Shown piece by piece: positions 36,001-44,014 of a stretch of 64,000 bases of DNA (position 1 is its first letter; each line of letters starts with the position of its first letter). The notes under the pieces are model-generated. The model was given only the letters and a program-made list of their open reading frames with translations, ran no database searches and had not been told where the DNA came from. The position numbers and the translations under genes are program-made. This DNA is from Streptomyces sp. NBC_01476. Its GTDB lineage: Bacteria; Actinomycetota; Actinomycetes; Streptomycetales; Streptomycetaceae. Where the stretch lies: the NCBI RefSeq assembly GCF_036227265.1, contig NZ_CP109446.1, forward strand, positions 3,233,001-3,297,000, given 5' to 3'.

Positions 36001-36297
36001 ATGGGGGATCTGCAACTCAATGGCACCGTCATGGGGGATTTGCGCAAGACGTTCTCCACCATCGCGGACCGTATGGACGGCGTCAGCCGGTCGATGGGCA
36101 ACACCAATGGCGAGGCGGTCGGCGCCCCCCAGCTCATTGACGACGTGCACGACTTCGCCGACGACTGGCACTACGGCATAGGCCAGATAGGCCAGCACGC
36201 CGACACCGCCGTCAAGATGATCGACCAGATAGGAAAGACCTTCTCCGACGCGGATCTGCAACTGGCCAACTCGCTGAAGACCGACGGCAAGAAGTAA
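36001..36297 (+). CDS. WXG100-like small helical protein of cassette B
   Basis: 98 residues from ATG 36001, with AAAGGA ten bases upstream. Two amphipathic helices (MGDLRKTFSTIADRMDGVSR and IDDVHDFADDWHYGIGQIGQ onward) are typical of the WXG100/EsxA size class, although the exact W-x-G turn is not present (DDWHYG). It is followed after five bases by a large protein with a good WxG motif, repeating the small-plus-large order of cassette A. Probably a partner or chaperone for type VII export. Confidence 0.72.
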   Translation: MGDLQLNGTVMGDLRKTFSTIADRMDGVSRSMGNTNGEAVGAPQLIDDVHDFADDWHYGIGQIGQHADTAVKMIDQIGKTFSDADLQLANSLKTDGKK

Positions 36298-36302
36298 CGG
36301 CG

Positions 36303-37643
36303 ATGACCCGCAGCTTCCCGCACCTCGGTTTCGACCCCACGCCCGGCGACGTCGAGCGCACCCGCGCGCTGGCCCGCCGGCTCGGCGATCTGCACAGCGA
36401 ACTCACCACCACGGTGAACGAACTGGACCGCATCGACAGCGGCTACTGGAAGGGCGAGGCGGCCAAGGCGTTCATCGCCCACATCGACAGTGACGTCACC
36501 CCGCTGATCAGGAAGGCCCACGACTCCTTCGGCCGCGCCTCCGGCGCCCTGGCCCGCTGGGCCGACCAACTGCACGGCTTCCAGGCCGAGGCGGACGCGC
36601 TGGAACGCGAAGCGGCCACCAAACAGGGCGCCCTGGACCACGCCAGGACGGCCGCCGGACTGCCCACCGACACCAGCGTCCCGCACCCCGCGCCCGAGGC
36701 GTCCCCGGACCCGGACCCCCAGGCCGCCGCCGAAGCCAAGAAGAAGCAGCAGGCCGTCACCGACGCCGACAACGCACTCCAGGGCGTCCGCCACCGCGCC
36801 GACGAACTCCACACCCGTTACACCGGCGCGGCCGGCGCCATAAGCCACGACCTCGACAAGGCCGGCGACATCGCGCCCGACAAGCCGGGCCTCTTCAGCC
36901 GGATCGTCCACGGCGTGGAAGGCGCCTGGAACGACACCGTGAAATGGGTGCAGGACCACGCCGACCTGATCAAGCTGATCGGGGACCTGCTCAGTGACCT
37001 CACCGGCATCCTGGCGGTGCTGGCCATCATCACCATCCCCTTCGAGCCGCTGGGCGCGATCTTCGGCACGGCCGCACTCATCACCGGCGCGCTCGCGCTG
37101 GGCGCCCATTCACTGGCGAAGCTCGCCGGGGCGGATGTCAGCTGGATGCAATTGGGCCTGGACGCACTGGGCGTGATTCCCGGCATCGGCATGTTCGGCA
37201 AGGGCATCAAGGTCGTCGGCACCGCGGCGAGGGACGCCAAACTCGCCGAGTTCGGGGCGGGCTTCGTGTCGAAAGCCGTTGAGGGCCGGCAGATCTTCGC
37301 GATGGGCGAGAAGGGTCTCGAAGGGCTCAGCGGCGGCCTCCGTTTCAAGAACATCGCGCTCTTCGGCACCCGCGAGTTCGAGTTGATCACCAAGGAGGGC
37401 AGTGGGCTTGCCAGCCGGATGGCCAACCTCTCCAACACCACCTACCACGCCGGACAACTGCTCGGGACCAAGGGACTGAAGGCGATCACCTTCGGCAAGG
37501 TCGCCATCAATCCGCTGACCAATCTCGGCAGAGGGATCGACGCCACGGTCAAGGGCGCCCCTAAGATCTTCTCCATTCCCCAGCACATCGGCGAGGCGAT
37601 CCACCCCGGTGACCGCTTCCACCAAGCAGCGACCGCGAACTGA
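36303..37643 (+). CDS. large WXG-motif protein of cassette B (putative type VII substrate)
   Basis: 446 residues. The N-terminal ~100 form a helical hairpin with a clear W-x-G turn (SGYWKGEAAKAFIAHI, about 48-63). A Pro/Asp linker (EASPDPDPQAAAEAKKK) and a second helical stretch follow. Then comes a central hydrophobic region (about 222-270: LIKLIGDLLSDLTGILAVLA, IFGTAALITGALALGAHSLA). The C-terminal ~170 residues are basic and of no recognised fold. The layout matches the cassette A large protein. It may be an effector whose hydrophobic region enters membranes; no catalytic motif is visible. Confidence 0.72.
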   Translation: MTRSFPHLGFDPTPGDVERTRALARRLGDLHSELTTTVNELDRIDSGYWKGEAAKAFIAHIDSDVTPLIRKAHDSFGRASGALARWADQLHGFQAEADALEREAATKQGALDHARTAAGLPTDTSVPHPAPEASPDPDPQAAAEAKKKQQAVTDADNALQGVRHRADELHTRYTGAAGAISHDLDKAGDIAPDKPGLFSRIVHGVEGAWNDTVKWVQDHADLIKLIGDLLSDLTGILAVLAIITIPFEPLGAIFGTAALITGALALGAHSLAKLAGADVSWMQLGLDALGVIPGIGMFGKGIKVVGTAARDAKLAEFGAGFVSKAVEGRQIFAMGEKGLEGLSGGLRFKNIALFGTREFELITKEGSGLASRMANLSNTTYHAGQLLGTKGLKAITFGKVAINPLTNLGRGIDATVKGAPKIFSIPQHIGEAIHPGDRFHQAATAN

Positions 37644-37657
37644 GGGTTGATGACGCC

Positions 37658-38542
37658 GTGACCACGCACTGGCCTGCCGAACCCGGCGAAACAGCGCTGC
37701 ACCGGGTGCGGATCTCGTACGCGACCGGGGCGGCCGTACCCGTCTCCGGGTCCCGCTGGTTCCGGGACACCGAACGCAACGACATCCAGCACGAGTTGCC
37801 CGGCTGGCCACAGGGCCCGGAGTACACCGTGCACACCCCCGGCCAGCAGGGCACCCGGCGGGCCGGGCGCTTCCTGCGGACGGGGGTGCCGGCGCTGATC
37901 GGCGCGGCCCTGGAGGCCCTCGCGGGCACGCCGTCGGGGATCGACGCCAAGACCCTGGGGCAGCCCGCCGAGCCGGCGAACGAGGTCGACGACTTCCCGG
38001 TCATGTGGGCCGCCCCCGGCACGATCGCCCGGACCATGCCGTGGCAGCTCGACCCGGCCCGGCGCGCGAAGGACCACACCACCCACCTGGTGATCACCGA
38101 TCGCCGGATCGTCCTGCTGCAGGAGGGCCCGGGCAAGGAGAGCGCTCCGGAGGAACTGCTCGTCCTCACCCGGGATCTCATCGACCGGGCCGAGCGGATG
38201 AGGTTCAGCCGTGACGAGAGGGACGTACGGATCTGGTTCCGCGACGGCTCCTGGGTCCGGGTCGACCTCTCGGATGTGGGCGCCGGGCTCCGCCTGCATC
38301 TGTCCGAGGCGCCGGTCCTGCTGGCGCCGGACGCACTCCCCCCGGCGCAGCGCAAGGCCTTCGACACCTGGCTGGCCAGGTGGCCCGGCTGCGACGAGCC
38401 GCCCTCCCTGGTGCGGCTGCCCAGCGGCAATGTGCTGGTCCAGCAGCGCGTGCCGGAGCCGGGTGCGCGCGACGGCCACCGGACGCAGTCGGTGGTCATC
38501 GGTACCGACGGCGCCAACGGCTTCGACCCCGACGACTACTAG
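37658..38542 (+). CDS. unknown protein of cassette B with PH-like segment
   Basis: 294 residues. The middle (about 140-210) contains HTTHLVITDRRIVLLQEGPG and RDVRIWFRDGSWVRVDL, a beta-rich pattern like small bacterial PH/GRAM-type domains, and the C-terminus is acidic (GANGFDPDDY). No signal peptide or membrane helix. It lies 14 bases after the large WXG protein and ten bases before the next gene, so it belongs to the same operon. It takes the place of the small membrane protein in cassette A and may be an immunity or adaptor protein; this is inference. Confidence 0.68.
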   Translation: MTTHWPAEPGETALHRVRISYATGAAVPVSGSRWFRDTERNDIQHELPGWPQGPEYTVHTPGQQGTRRAGRFLRTGVPALIGAALEALAGTPSGIDAKTLGQPAEPANEVDDFPVMWAAPGTIARTMPWQLDPARRAKDHTTHLVITDRRIVLLQEGPGKESAPEELLVLTRDLIDRAERMRFSRDERDVRIWFRDGSWVRVDLSDVGAGLRLHLSEAPVLLAPDALPPAQRKAFDTWLARWPGCDEPPSLVRLPSGNVLVQQRVPEPGARDGHRTQSVVIGTDGANGFDPDDY

Positions 38543-38551
38543 GCGGCCCAG

Positions 38552-39265
38552 GTGACCACCCCCGAGACCGACACCAGAGCCGGAGCGGCGCCGGACACCC
38601 AGGTGTTCAGCGTCGGCCGCGTCGACGGCGTCCCCCCGCTCTGGTTCTCCGTACCCGGCAGCTTCTACGCGCTTCCGCTCGCCGCCACGGCCGGGGAACG
38701 GGCCGCGGGCGCCGCGCAGTTCGTACGGGAGCTGTATCCGGGCGGCGACGAAGCGCTGTGGACGCCGGCGGCTCCGTACTACGCGGCGGTCGCCGAGCAG
38801 ATGAGCGGGAACGGGCTCGCCTACGCCGCGATGGGGCTCTTCCGGATCGATGACGGCGGAGTCGGGCACTGCTCCTTCACCGTGGCCGCCGTGGAGTCGG
38901 ACCACCCGTCGGTGGAGGTGGCCGCGACCGGCATACGGGAGATCCTGGTCCGGGACGAGAACAACGACGCCCGGTGGATCGACCTGCCGTGCGGCCCGGC
39001 CGTCTCCTGCGTATCGATGACCGAGGTCACCTTCGACGGTGAGCTGACGGCCTCGGGCGAGGAGACCACGCTGATGACCGGTCAGATACAGGTCTACGTC
39101 CCCTTTCCCACCGGCCCCTTCACCGCGGTCTTCACGCTCGACACGGCCGCTGTCGACTACTGGGGCGAGTTCAGCGACATGATGGTCGCCATCCTGCGGT
39201 CGGTCAGCTTCACCGGGCCGGCCGGGGCCGCCACCACAACGCCGGACGGGACACCCGCGGGCTGA
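38552..39265 (+). CDS. approximately 237-residue accessory protein of cassette B
   Basis: 237 residues. After a disordered start, VPPLWFSVPGSFYALPLAAT, then GHCSFTVAAVES, VTFDGELTASGEETTLMTGQ and VYVPFPTGPFTAVFTLDTAA lead to a final helix WGEFSDMMVAILRSVSF. The order (N-terminal xPxx(W/F) strand, central SF(T/V)VA strand, late beta-hairpin, DxMM helix) parallels the 235-residue protein of cassette A. No export signal. Function unknown; the recurrence in both cassettes suggests a dedicated accessory role. Confidence 0.7.
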   Translation: MTTPETDTRAGAAPDTQVFSVGRVDGVPPLWFSVPGSFYALPLAATAGERAAGAAQFVRELYPGGDEALWTPAAPYYAAVAEQMSGNGLAYAAMGLFRIDDGGVGHCSFTVAAVESDHPSVEVAATGIREILVRDENNDARWIDLPCGPAVSCVSMTEVTFDGELTASGEETTLMTGQIQVYVPFPTGPFTAVFTLDTAAVDYWGEFSDMMVAILRSVSFTGPAGAATTTPDGTPAG

Positions 39266-39359
39266 GGGGCTGACGGCGGGCACCCGAGGACGGCTGCGCG
39301 CGACGGCAGGGGCGGCCCGACCGGCTCGCCGCTACCCCGCCGGGGCCCCGCCGGGGGCC

Positions 39360-40388
39360 TCAGGCCGAACAGGGGCTCTGGCGCTCGGCCGACGCCTCAT
39401 GGAGGAAGTTCTCCACCGTGGTGTACCAGGCTTCTGGCTGGTCCCAGGGGACGAGATGTCCGGCGTCCGCTATCTCCGCGTACCGCCCGCGCGGGAGGAC
39501 GCGGACCATCTCCTGCGCCTCCGCGCGGCCGAGTTCGCCGTCCGGGCCCCGCACCACCAGGGCCGGGCAGGTGACCTGCGCCAGTTCGTCCCAGTGCGCG
39601 TCGCCCGTCCAGGGCTCGCGGGAGCGCAGCAGATGCTCGGTGGCGTGCAGCGGGCGCCAGCCGTCGTGGTGCTCGGCCATCACCTCGGCGAAGAAGTCGC
39701 CCCGGACCGGGTCCGGCGGATCGGCTGCCCGGGAGTCCTCGGCGGCGAACCAGCGCCGCACGTCCCCGAGAGTGGCGAAGGGCACCGGCCAGCTCGCCAG
39801 CCAGTCCGCCCAGGCACGCTGGTCCGCCTCGCCGAGGGCCGCGGCCCGCATGTCGCAGAGGACCACCGCGGTGACCAGATCGGGCCGCCGCGCGGCGCAC
39901 TGCCAGGCGGTGAGCGCGCCCATCGAGTGACCGATGAGGGTGACCGGGGCCAGGTCCAGCTGCTCGATCGCGGCGATGGCGTCGGCGGCGTACGCGTCCG
40001 GGGTGTACGGCCCCTCGGGCTTGTCGCTCCCTCCGTGGCCGCGCTGGTCCAGGGCGAGGGCGCGGTACCGGGGGGCGAGCCGCCGGGCGGTCGGCGCCCA
40101 GTGCGAGGCGCGGCCCAGCAGCCCGTGCAGCATCAGCACCCCCGGGCGCCCGCCGGCCGGCCCGGAAGCCGCCGCCGCACCCCGCACCGCACCGCCGGAA
40201 GCCGGCACCGGCATGCCCACCGCACCCAACGAACCCACCGCACCCAACGGGCCGACCGGGCCCACCGGGCCGACGGGGCCCGCCGCACCCGGACGCCCGG
40301 GACGCCCCGGCCGGTCGGCGCGAGCCGCATAATCCCAGGCCGCGAGGCGAACCCCGCCCGCGCCCTTCACCTCGTACCGCTGGATCAT
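39360..40388 (-). CDS. alpha/beta hydrolase with collagen-like insert
   Basis: 342 residues from ATG 40388, with AAAGGAG nine bases upstream. It has the hydrolase fold: oxyanion strand VLMLHGLLGRASHW, ALDQRGHGGSDKP, nucleophile elbow GHSMGA and C-terminal catalytic His in ADAGHLVPWDQPE. It resembles esterase or C-C-hydrolase family members; substrate unknown. Between the first two beta strands (residues 28-60) there are eleven uninterrupted Gly-X-Y triplets (GRPGRPGAAGPVGPVGPVGP and onward), absent from typical relatives and probably a flexible or triple-helical loop. It lies downstream of dmdR1, separated by a terminator hairpin. Confidence 0.88.
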   Translation of the reverse strand: MIQRYEVKGAGGVRLAAWDYAARADRPGRPGRPGAAGPVGPVGPVGPLGAVGSLGAVGMPVPASGGAVRGAAAASGPAGGRPGVLMLHGLLGRASHWAPTARRLAPRYRALALDQRGHGGSDKPEGPYTPDAYAADAIAAIEQLDLAPVTLIGHSMGALTAWQCAARRPDLVTAVVLCDMRAAALGEADQRAWADWLASWPVPFATLGDVRRWFAAEDSRAADPPDPVRGDFFAEVMAEHHDGWRPLHATEHLLRSREPWTGDAHWDELAQVTCPALVVRGPDGELGRAEAQEMVRVLPRGRYAEIADAGHLVPWDQPEAWYTTVENFLHEASAERQSPCSA

Positions 40389-40621
40389 GTGCCGCACCTC
40401 CTTTCCCGGCCCACGCTATCGAACTTTTATTCGAACAAGCGGGCAGCGCGGCCAACACCCCTCGTTCGAGTGACAACCCTCAAGGATTGGCCGCCGGAGC
40501 CGAGGGGAGGACTTGATCGGGACGCGGCGCGAAGGGGAAGCGGGTCGCGGGGAGGTACTCGGGAAGCTCGGGGTCCTGAGTCCTCCGAGGGGAGTTCCGG
40601 GGAGGGGCACAGGGAGGGAAA

Positions 40622-40651
40622 GGCCCCGGCGCCGTCATCGGCGCCGGGGCC
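40622..40651 (-). terminator. perfect 13-bp hairpin downstream of dmdR1
   Basis: GGCCCCGGCGCCG (40622-40634) pairs exactly with CGGCGCCGGGGCC (40639-40651) around a TCAT loop. It lies 48 bases past the dmdR1 stop on the minus strand and before the hydrolase gene, with no T-run, as is common for streptomycete terminators. Confidence 0.8.
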
Positions 40652-40698
40652 CTGCCGTTACGGACAGCACATCGGACAACGTCGTGGAGCGGAAGTGA

Positions 40699-41391
40699 TC
40701 ACCTCTTGGCGACGAACACATGCGAGGCGATCTCGGAGTCGAGCTCGGCGGCCTCACCGCCGCTGCCGACCATGACGCCGCCCGCCGCGCTCGTCACACT
40801 GATCACGGCGCCCGGCTGCACACCGGCCCGCCGCAGTGTGTACATCACCTGCGCGTCGGTCTGGATCGGCTCGCCGATCCTGCGCACCACCACGCTCGCC
40901 GCGGTGGTGCCGGGCTGCAGCTCGGTGAGGCTGACCATCCCCTCTTCCAGGAAGGGATCGGCCGCACCGGACTCGCCCAGCTCCTCCAGCCCCGGGATGG
41001 GGTTGCCGTACGGCGACTCGGTGGGGTGCTCCAGCAGCGCCAGCACGCGCCGCTCCACCGCCTCGCTCATCACGTGTTCCCAGCGGCACGCCTCGGCGTG
41101 CACCTGCTCCCACTCCAGGCCGATCACGTCGACCAGGAGACACTCGGCGATGCGGTGCTTGCGCATCACGCGGGTCGCCGTGCGGCGGCCCTCATCGGTC
41201 AGTTCCAGATGCCGGTCCCCGGCGACGTGCAGCAGCCCGTCGCGTTCCATACGTGCCACCGTCTGGGAGACCGTCGGGCCGCTCTGATCGAGCCGCTCCG
41301 CGATCCGGGCACGCATGGGGACCACACCCTCCTCTTCCAGCTCCAGGATGGTGCGGAGATACATCTCCGTCGTGTCGATCAGTCCGGACAT
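40699..41391 (-). CDS. dmdR1: DtxR/IdeR-family iron-dependent repressor DmdR1
   Basis: 230 residues, the usual length of IdeR/DmdR1. The N-terminal HTH (SGLIDTTEMYLRTILELEEE, QSGPTVSQTVARMERDGLLH) is followed by the metal-binding and dimerisation domain (RKHRIAECLLVDVIGLEWEQ, EACRWEHVMSEAVERRVLAL, PTESPYGNPIPG) and a C-terminal SH3-like domain. With Fe2+ it represses siderophore, uptake and other iron genes by binding 19-bp iron boxes. It is divergent from the SIS-domain gene. In S. coelicolor an antiparallel gene (adm) overlaps dmdR1; a long plus-strand ORF also exists here. Confidence 0.94.
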   Translation of the reverse strand: MSGLIDTTEMYLRTILELEEEGVVPMRARIAERLDQSGPTVSQTVARMERDGLLHVAGDRHLELTDEGRRTATRVMRKHRIAECLLVDVIGLEWEQVHAEACRWEHVMSEAVERRVLALLEHPTESPYGNPIPGLEELGESGAADPFLEEGMVSLTELQPGTTAASVVVRRIGEPIQTDAQVMYTLRRAGVQPGAVISVTSAAGGVMVGSGGEAAELDSEIASHVFVAKR

Positions 41392-41515
41392 CGCGCCCCT
41401 CGTGTTTCTTCGTGCGTGGCCCTGAGTCAATTCTGACGCATCCCGCCGACAACCGGCCCCGGCGCGTGATTCTCCGCCTTGACACCGGTAGCGCGCGGGC
41501 ACCACGGTGATCCGC

Positions 41516-42289
41516 ATGAGTGAGCCCGCCGAGGACCTTTCGGACCGTTATTTCGACGCCGCCATCACCCTGCTGCGCCGGGTGCGGGACGAGGAGGGGG
41601 CCGCGATCAAGGCGGCGGCCACTGCCATGGTGGATGCCATCGCCGCAGGTGGCAGGGTGTTCACCTTCGGCGCGGGCCACTCGTCGCTGCCGGCCCAGGA
41701 CGTGGTCTACCGGGCGGGCGGCCTGGCCCTGGTCAGCTTGCTGCCGGTGCCGGGCACGACCGGCGTGGACGTGGTGCCGGCCACTTTGGGCAGCGCGCTG
41801 GAAAGGGTCGAAGGTCTCGCCGAGGCGGTGCTGGAGACCAGTCCGGTGCGCGCCGGCGACGTGCTCTTCGTCATCTCGCTCTCCGGACGCAACACGCTGC
41901 CGGTCGACATGGCGGTGCGCGCCCGCGCGATGGGGGTGACGGTCATCGGGGTGACCTCGGTCGCGTACGCCGGGGGGACCCGGTCCCGGCACGCCTCGGG
42001 GGCGTATCTCAAGGACAGCTGCGACATCGTGCTGGACTCCAAGATCGCGGTGGGGGACGCGGAGCTGACCGACGACGCGATACCGGCGCCGTTCGGGCCG
42101 GCGTCCACGGTGGTCACCAGCGCGCTCATGCAGGCGGTCGTCGCCACGGCCGCGACCGGGCTGGCCGCGCGCGGGATCACCCCGCCGATGATCCGCTCCG
42201 GCAATGTGGACGGCGGCCACGAGTGGAACGCGCGGGTCTTCGAGGAGCACCGGGACCGGATCTTCTTCCGCCACTCCGCACGCCGCTGA
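41516..42289 (+). CDS. SIS-domain sugar-isomerase-like protein
   Basis: 257 residues. The SIS fold shows GRVFTFGAGHSSLPAQDVVY, VRAGDVLFVISLSGRNTLPV and GVTVIGVTSVAYAG, which bind phosphosugars in GmhA/MurQ-like proteins. This subgroup (UPF0309-like) carries a C-terminal TPPMIRSGNVDGGHEWN motif. It is likely cytoplasmic and acts on or senses an amino-sugar phosphate. It is divergent from dmdR1 across 125 bases. Its last 13 bases and stop are part of a 26-bp direct repeat. Confidence 0.85.
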   Translation: MSEPAEDLSDRYFDAAITLLRRVRDEEGAAIKAAATAMVDAIAAGGRVFTFGAGHSSLPAQDVVYRAGGLALVSLLPVPGTTGVDVVPATLGSALERVEGLAEAVLETSPVRAGDVLFVISLSGRNTLPVDMAVRARAMGVTVIGVTSVAYAGGTRSRHASGAYLKDSCDIVLDSKIAVGDAELTDDAIPAPFGPASTVVTSALMQAVVATAATGLAARGITPPMIRSGNVDGGHEWNARVFEEHRDRIFFRHSARR

Positions 42290-42347
42290 ACCAGGCCCCC
42301 GGCCGCCGCTGACCGACCGCCCGCACGCCGCTGAACCAGGCCCCCGG
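42277..42347. repeat. 26-bp direct repeat duplicating the 3' end of the SIS gene
   Basis: The same 26 bases, beginning CGCACGCCGCTGAACC, occur at 42277-42302 (including the SIS-gene stop) and 42322-42347, 45 bases apart. A shorter third copy (GCCGCTGAACCAGCCCC) is at 42385-42401. It looks like local duplication by slippage in the convergent intergenic region. Confidence 0.9.
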
Positions 42348-42436
42348 CGGCCCGCACGCTCGCGGCACGCCCGCCGCGGGCCCCGCCGCTGAACCAGCCC
42401 CGGCCCGCCCCAAAACCAGCCCCCCGCCCCGTCACC

Positions 42437-43810
42437 TCACCGCTCCCCCCGCGGGAGCGGTGCGGCCGGTTCCGTCCCGCTGAGCCCCGCCAGGTCCAGC
42501 GCCATCGCCACCCGCGCCGCGACGTCCTCTGCGTACGCCGCGTCCGCCCGGTCGAAGAGCCGGCGCCCCGAGCCCCGGAGGAAGGTGAGCGCTCCCACCG
42601 TGCGGCCGCGGCTGCGCAGCACCGTGGCCAGCCCGTGTTCCGTCCCCGCGGGCCAGCGGCGGCCCGCCGCCCAGACGTCGGTCCGGCCGCGGGGCGCCTG
42701 CTCGGCGACCTCCGGGGTGCCGAAGCTGGTCCGTACGGTGCCGAGCCGCTCCACGGCCTGGAGCACCGGGTGCCCGGGCTCGTAACCCACCGGGATCGCG
42801 TTGCCTGCGACGGGGAGGACCAGCGGCGCCTCGCCCTCCGGGGTGGTGATGATCCGGATCAGCCGGCCGGCCGGGTCCGCGAGGTCGACCAGCGCGTGGT
42901 CGGCGAACCCGGCGAGCGCGAAGTCGAGGTGCAGCACCGCCCCCTCCAGCGGGTTCTCGCACTCGGCGGCGGCCCGGTCGGCGCGGTGCAGCTGCTGGTA
43001 CCGGAAACGTATCCGGGCGCTCTGCTGCTCCAGCGTCCGCTGCGCGGTGACGTCGGTGAAGAGCCAGCCCACGCCCAGCGGCACCGGCTCCTCGCCGAGC
43101 GGCGAGCCGAGCAGCACGAAACCGCTGCGCCAGCAGTAGCGGGCCCCGGTCTCGTCGCCGCGCAGGCTGATCCAGACCTCGGTGCCGGACGGTGAGACGC
43201 CCTCGGCGAGTACGTGCTGGAGCGCGTTCTCCAGTTCCTCGACGCCCTGGTCGAGCAGGTCACCGAGGGGCCGGCCGAGGAGCGCGTCGCGGCCGGAGTG
43301 GAGCAGTTCGGCCGCCCGCCGGTTGGCCAGCGCGGGCCGCAGATCGGCGTCGATCAGCATCACGCCCCAGGAGGCGTCGGCGAAGAGCGACTCGCTCAGC
43401 GCGATCGACCGTTCCAGGTCGATCTGGGCGTGGACCTCGGAGAAGGCGCAGTAGACGCCGGCCGGCCGCCCGTCCGCCCCGGCCACCGCCGCGGCCTGCG
43501 CCCTGATCAGCACCCGCCGCCCGTCCTTGGTCAGCAGCGCGAACTCGTGCACCTGGCGGCCCGGCGCGTCCATCGCCGCCATCAGCCGGGCGTCGATCCC
43601 CCGGGAGTCCGCGGCCCGCGCCGCCCAGCCGCCGAACCCGCGCCGGCCGACCGCCTCCTCGGGTGGCCAGCCCAGGATGCGGACCGCCTCCGCGTTCCAG
43701 TGGGTGATCACTCCGTCCCGGTCGAAGGCGCACAGGCCCGCCTCCATGCCGTCCAGCAGCGCTGCCAGCAGCTGCTCATCACCCTTGGGTTGCGCATCAA
43801 ATGGCTGCAC
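42437..43810 (-). CDS. PAS-PAS-GAF sensor protein without output domain
   Basis: 457 residues. PAS domain 1 spans about 12-125 (LLDGMEAGLCAFDRDGVITHW, WPPEEAVGR), PAS domain 2 about 140-260 (WGVMLIDADLRPALANRRAA). A GAF-like domain covers about 285-445 (AGFADHALVDLADPAGRLIR, AAGRRWPAGTEHGLATVLRS). There is no kinase, SpoIIE, GGDEF or HTH domain, so it is a sensory protein that must act through a partner, or a relic of an RsbU-type phosphatase whose PP2C domain is missing. No membrane helix. The 3' end carries a 9-bp hairpin over the stop. Confidence 0.82.
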   Translation of the reverse strand: MQPFDAQPKGDEQLLAALLDGMEAGLCAFDRDGVITHWNAEAVRILGWPPEEAVGRRGFGGWAARAADSRGIDARLMAAMDAPGRQVHEFALLTKDGRRVLIRAQAAAVAGADGRPAGVYCAFSEVHAQIDLERSIALSESLFADASWGVMLIDADLRPALANRRAAELLHSGRDALLGRPLGDLLDQGVEELENALQHVLAEGVSPSGTEVWISLRGDETGARYCWRSGFVLLGSPLGEEPVPLGVGWLFTDVTAQRTLEQQSARIRFRYQQLHRADRAAAECENPLEGAVLHLDFALAGFADHALVDLADPAGRLIRIITTPEGEAPLVLPVAGNAIPVGYEPGHPVLQAVERLGTVRTSFGTPEVAEQAPRGRTDVWAAGRRWPAGTEHGLATVLRSRGRTVGALTFLRGSGRRLFDRADAAYAEDVAARVAMALDLAGLSGTEPAAPLPRGER

Positions 43811-43865
43811 GTCTCAACATTCAACCTCGGTGTGGGCTGCGTCACACGAGATTTGCCTAAATCGG

Positions 43866-43894
43866 TTGTCGATCCGCCGATCACTTCTTACGGT
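43866..43894 (+). promoter_or_regulatory. sigma70/HrdB-like promoter
   Basis: TTGTCG (43866-43871) and TACGGT (43889-43894) are separated by 17 bases, a good fit for a streptomycete housekeeping promoter on the plus strand. Transcription would start near 43900, just before the AAGGGAGGT sequence, and run away from the PAS gene through a short ORF and the structured element. Confidence 0.45.
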
Positions 43895-43926
43895 GGGGAT
43901 ACACACGAAGGGAGGTGGTCTGAAGC

Positions 43927-43965
43927 ATGAGTTGCACTCGGACACGTGAGGTGACTGCGGGCTAG
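43927..43965 (+). CDS. possible 12-residue leader ORF
   Basis: ATG at 43927 is preceded by AAGGGAGGT (43908-43916) and opens MSCTRTREVTAG before TAG at 43963-43965. The strong ribosome site and the promoter upstream make it look translated. No biosynthetic gene follows on this strand, so it would be the leader of the structured RNA or an unrecognised small gene. The evidence is only the site arrangement. Confidence 0.3.
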   Translation: MSCTRTREVTAG

Positions 43966-44014
43966 CTCCGCGCACTCGGCGTGCAGGTTGCTCGCCAATC
44001 CCACGCAGTTCACC

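Noticed and set aside
35746..36261. minus-strand frame with Ser-Gly-Gly-Arg repeats
   Set aside because: Produced by the 15-bp tandem repeat and antisense to the WXG100 gene; no start signal.
42439..42461. 9-bp hairpin as terminator of the SIS and PAS genes
   Set aside because: ACCGCTCCC/GGGAGCGGT overlaps the PAS gene stop codon; pairing may come from coding constraint, so I do not list it as a terminator.
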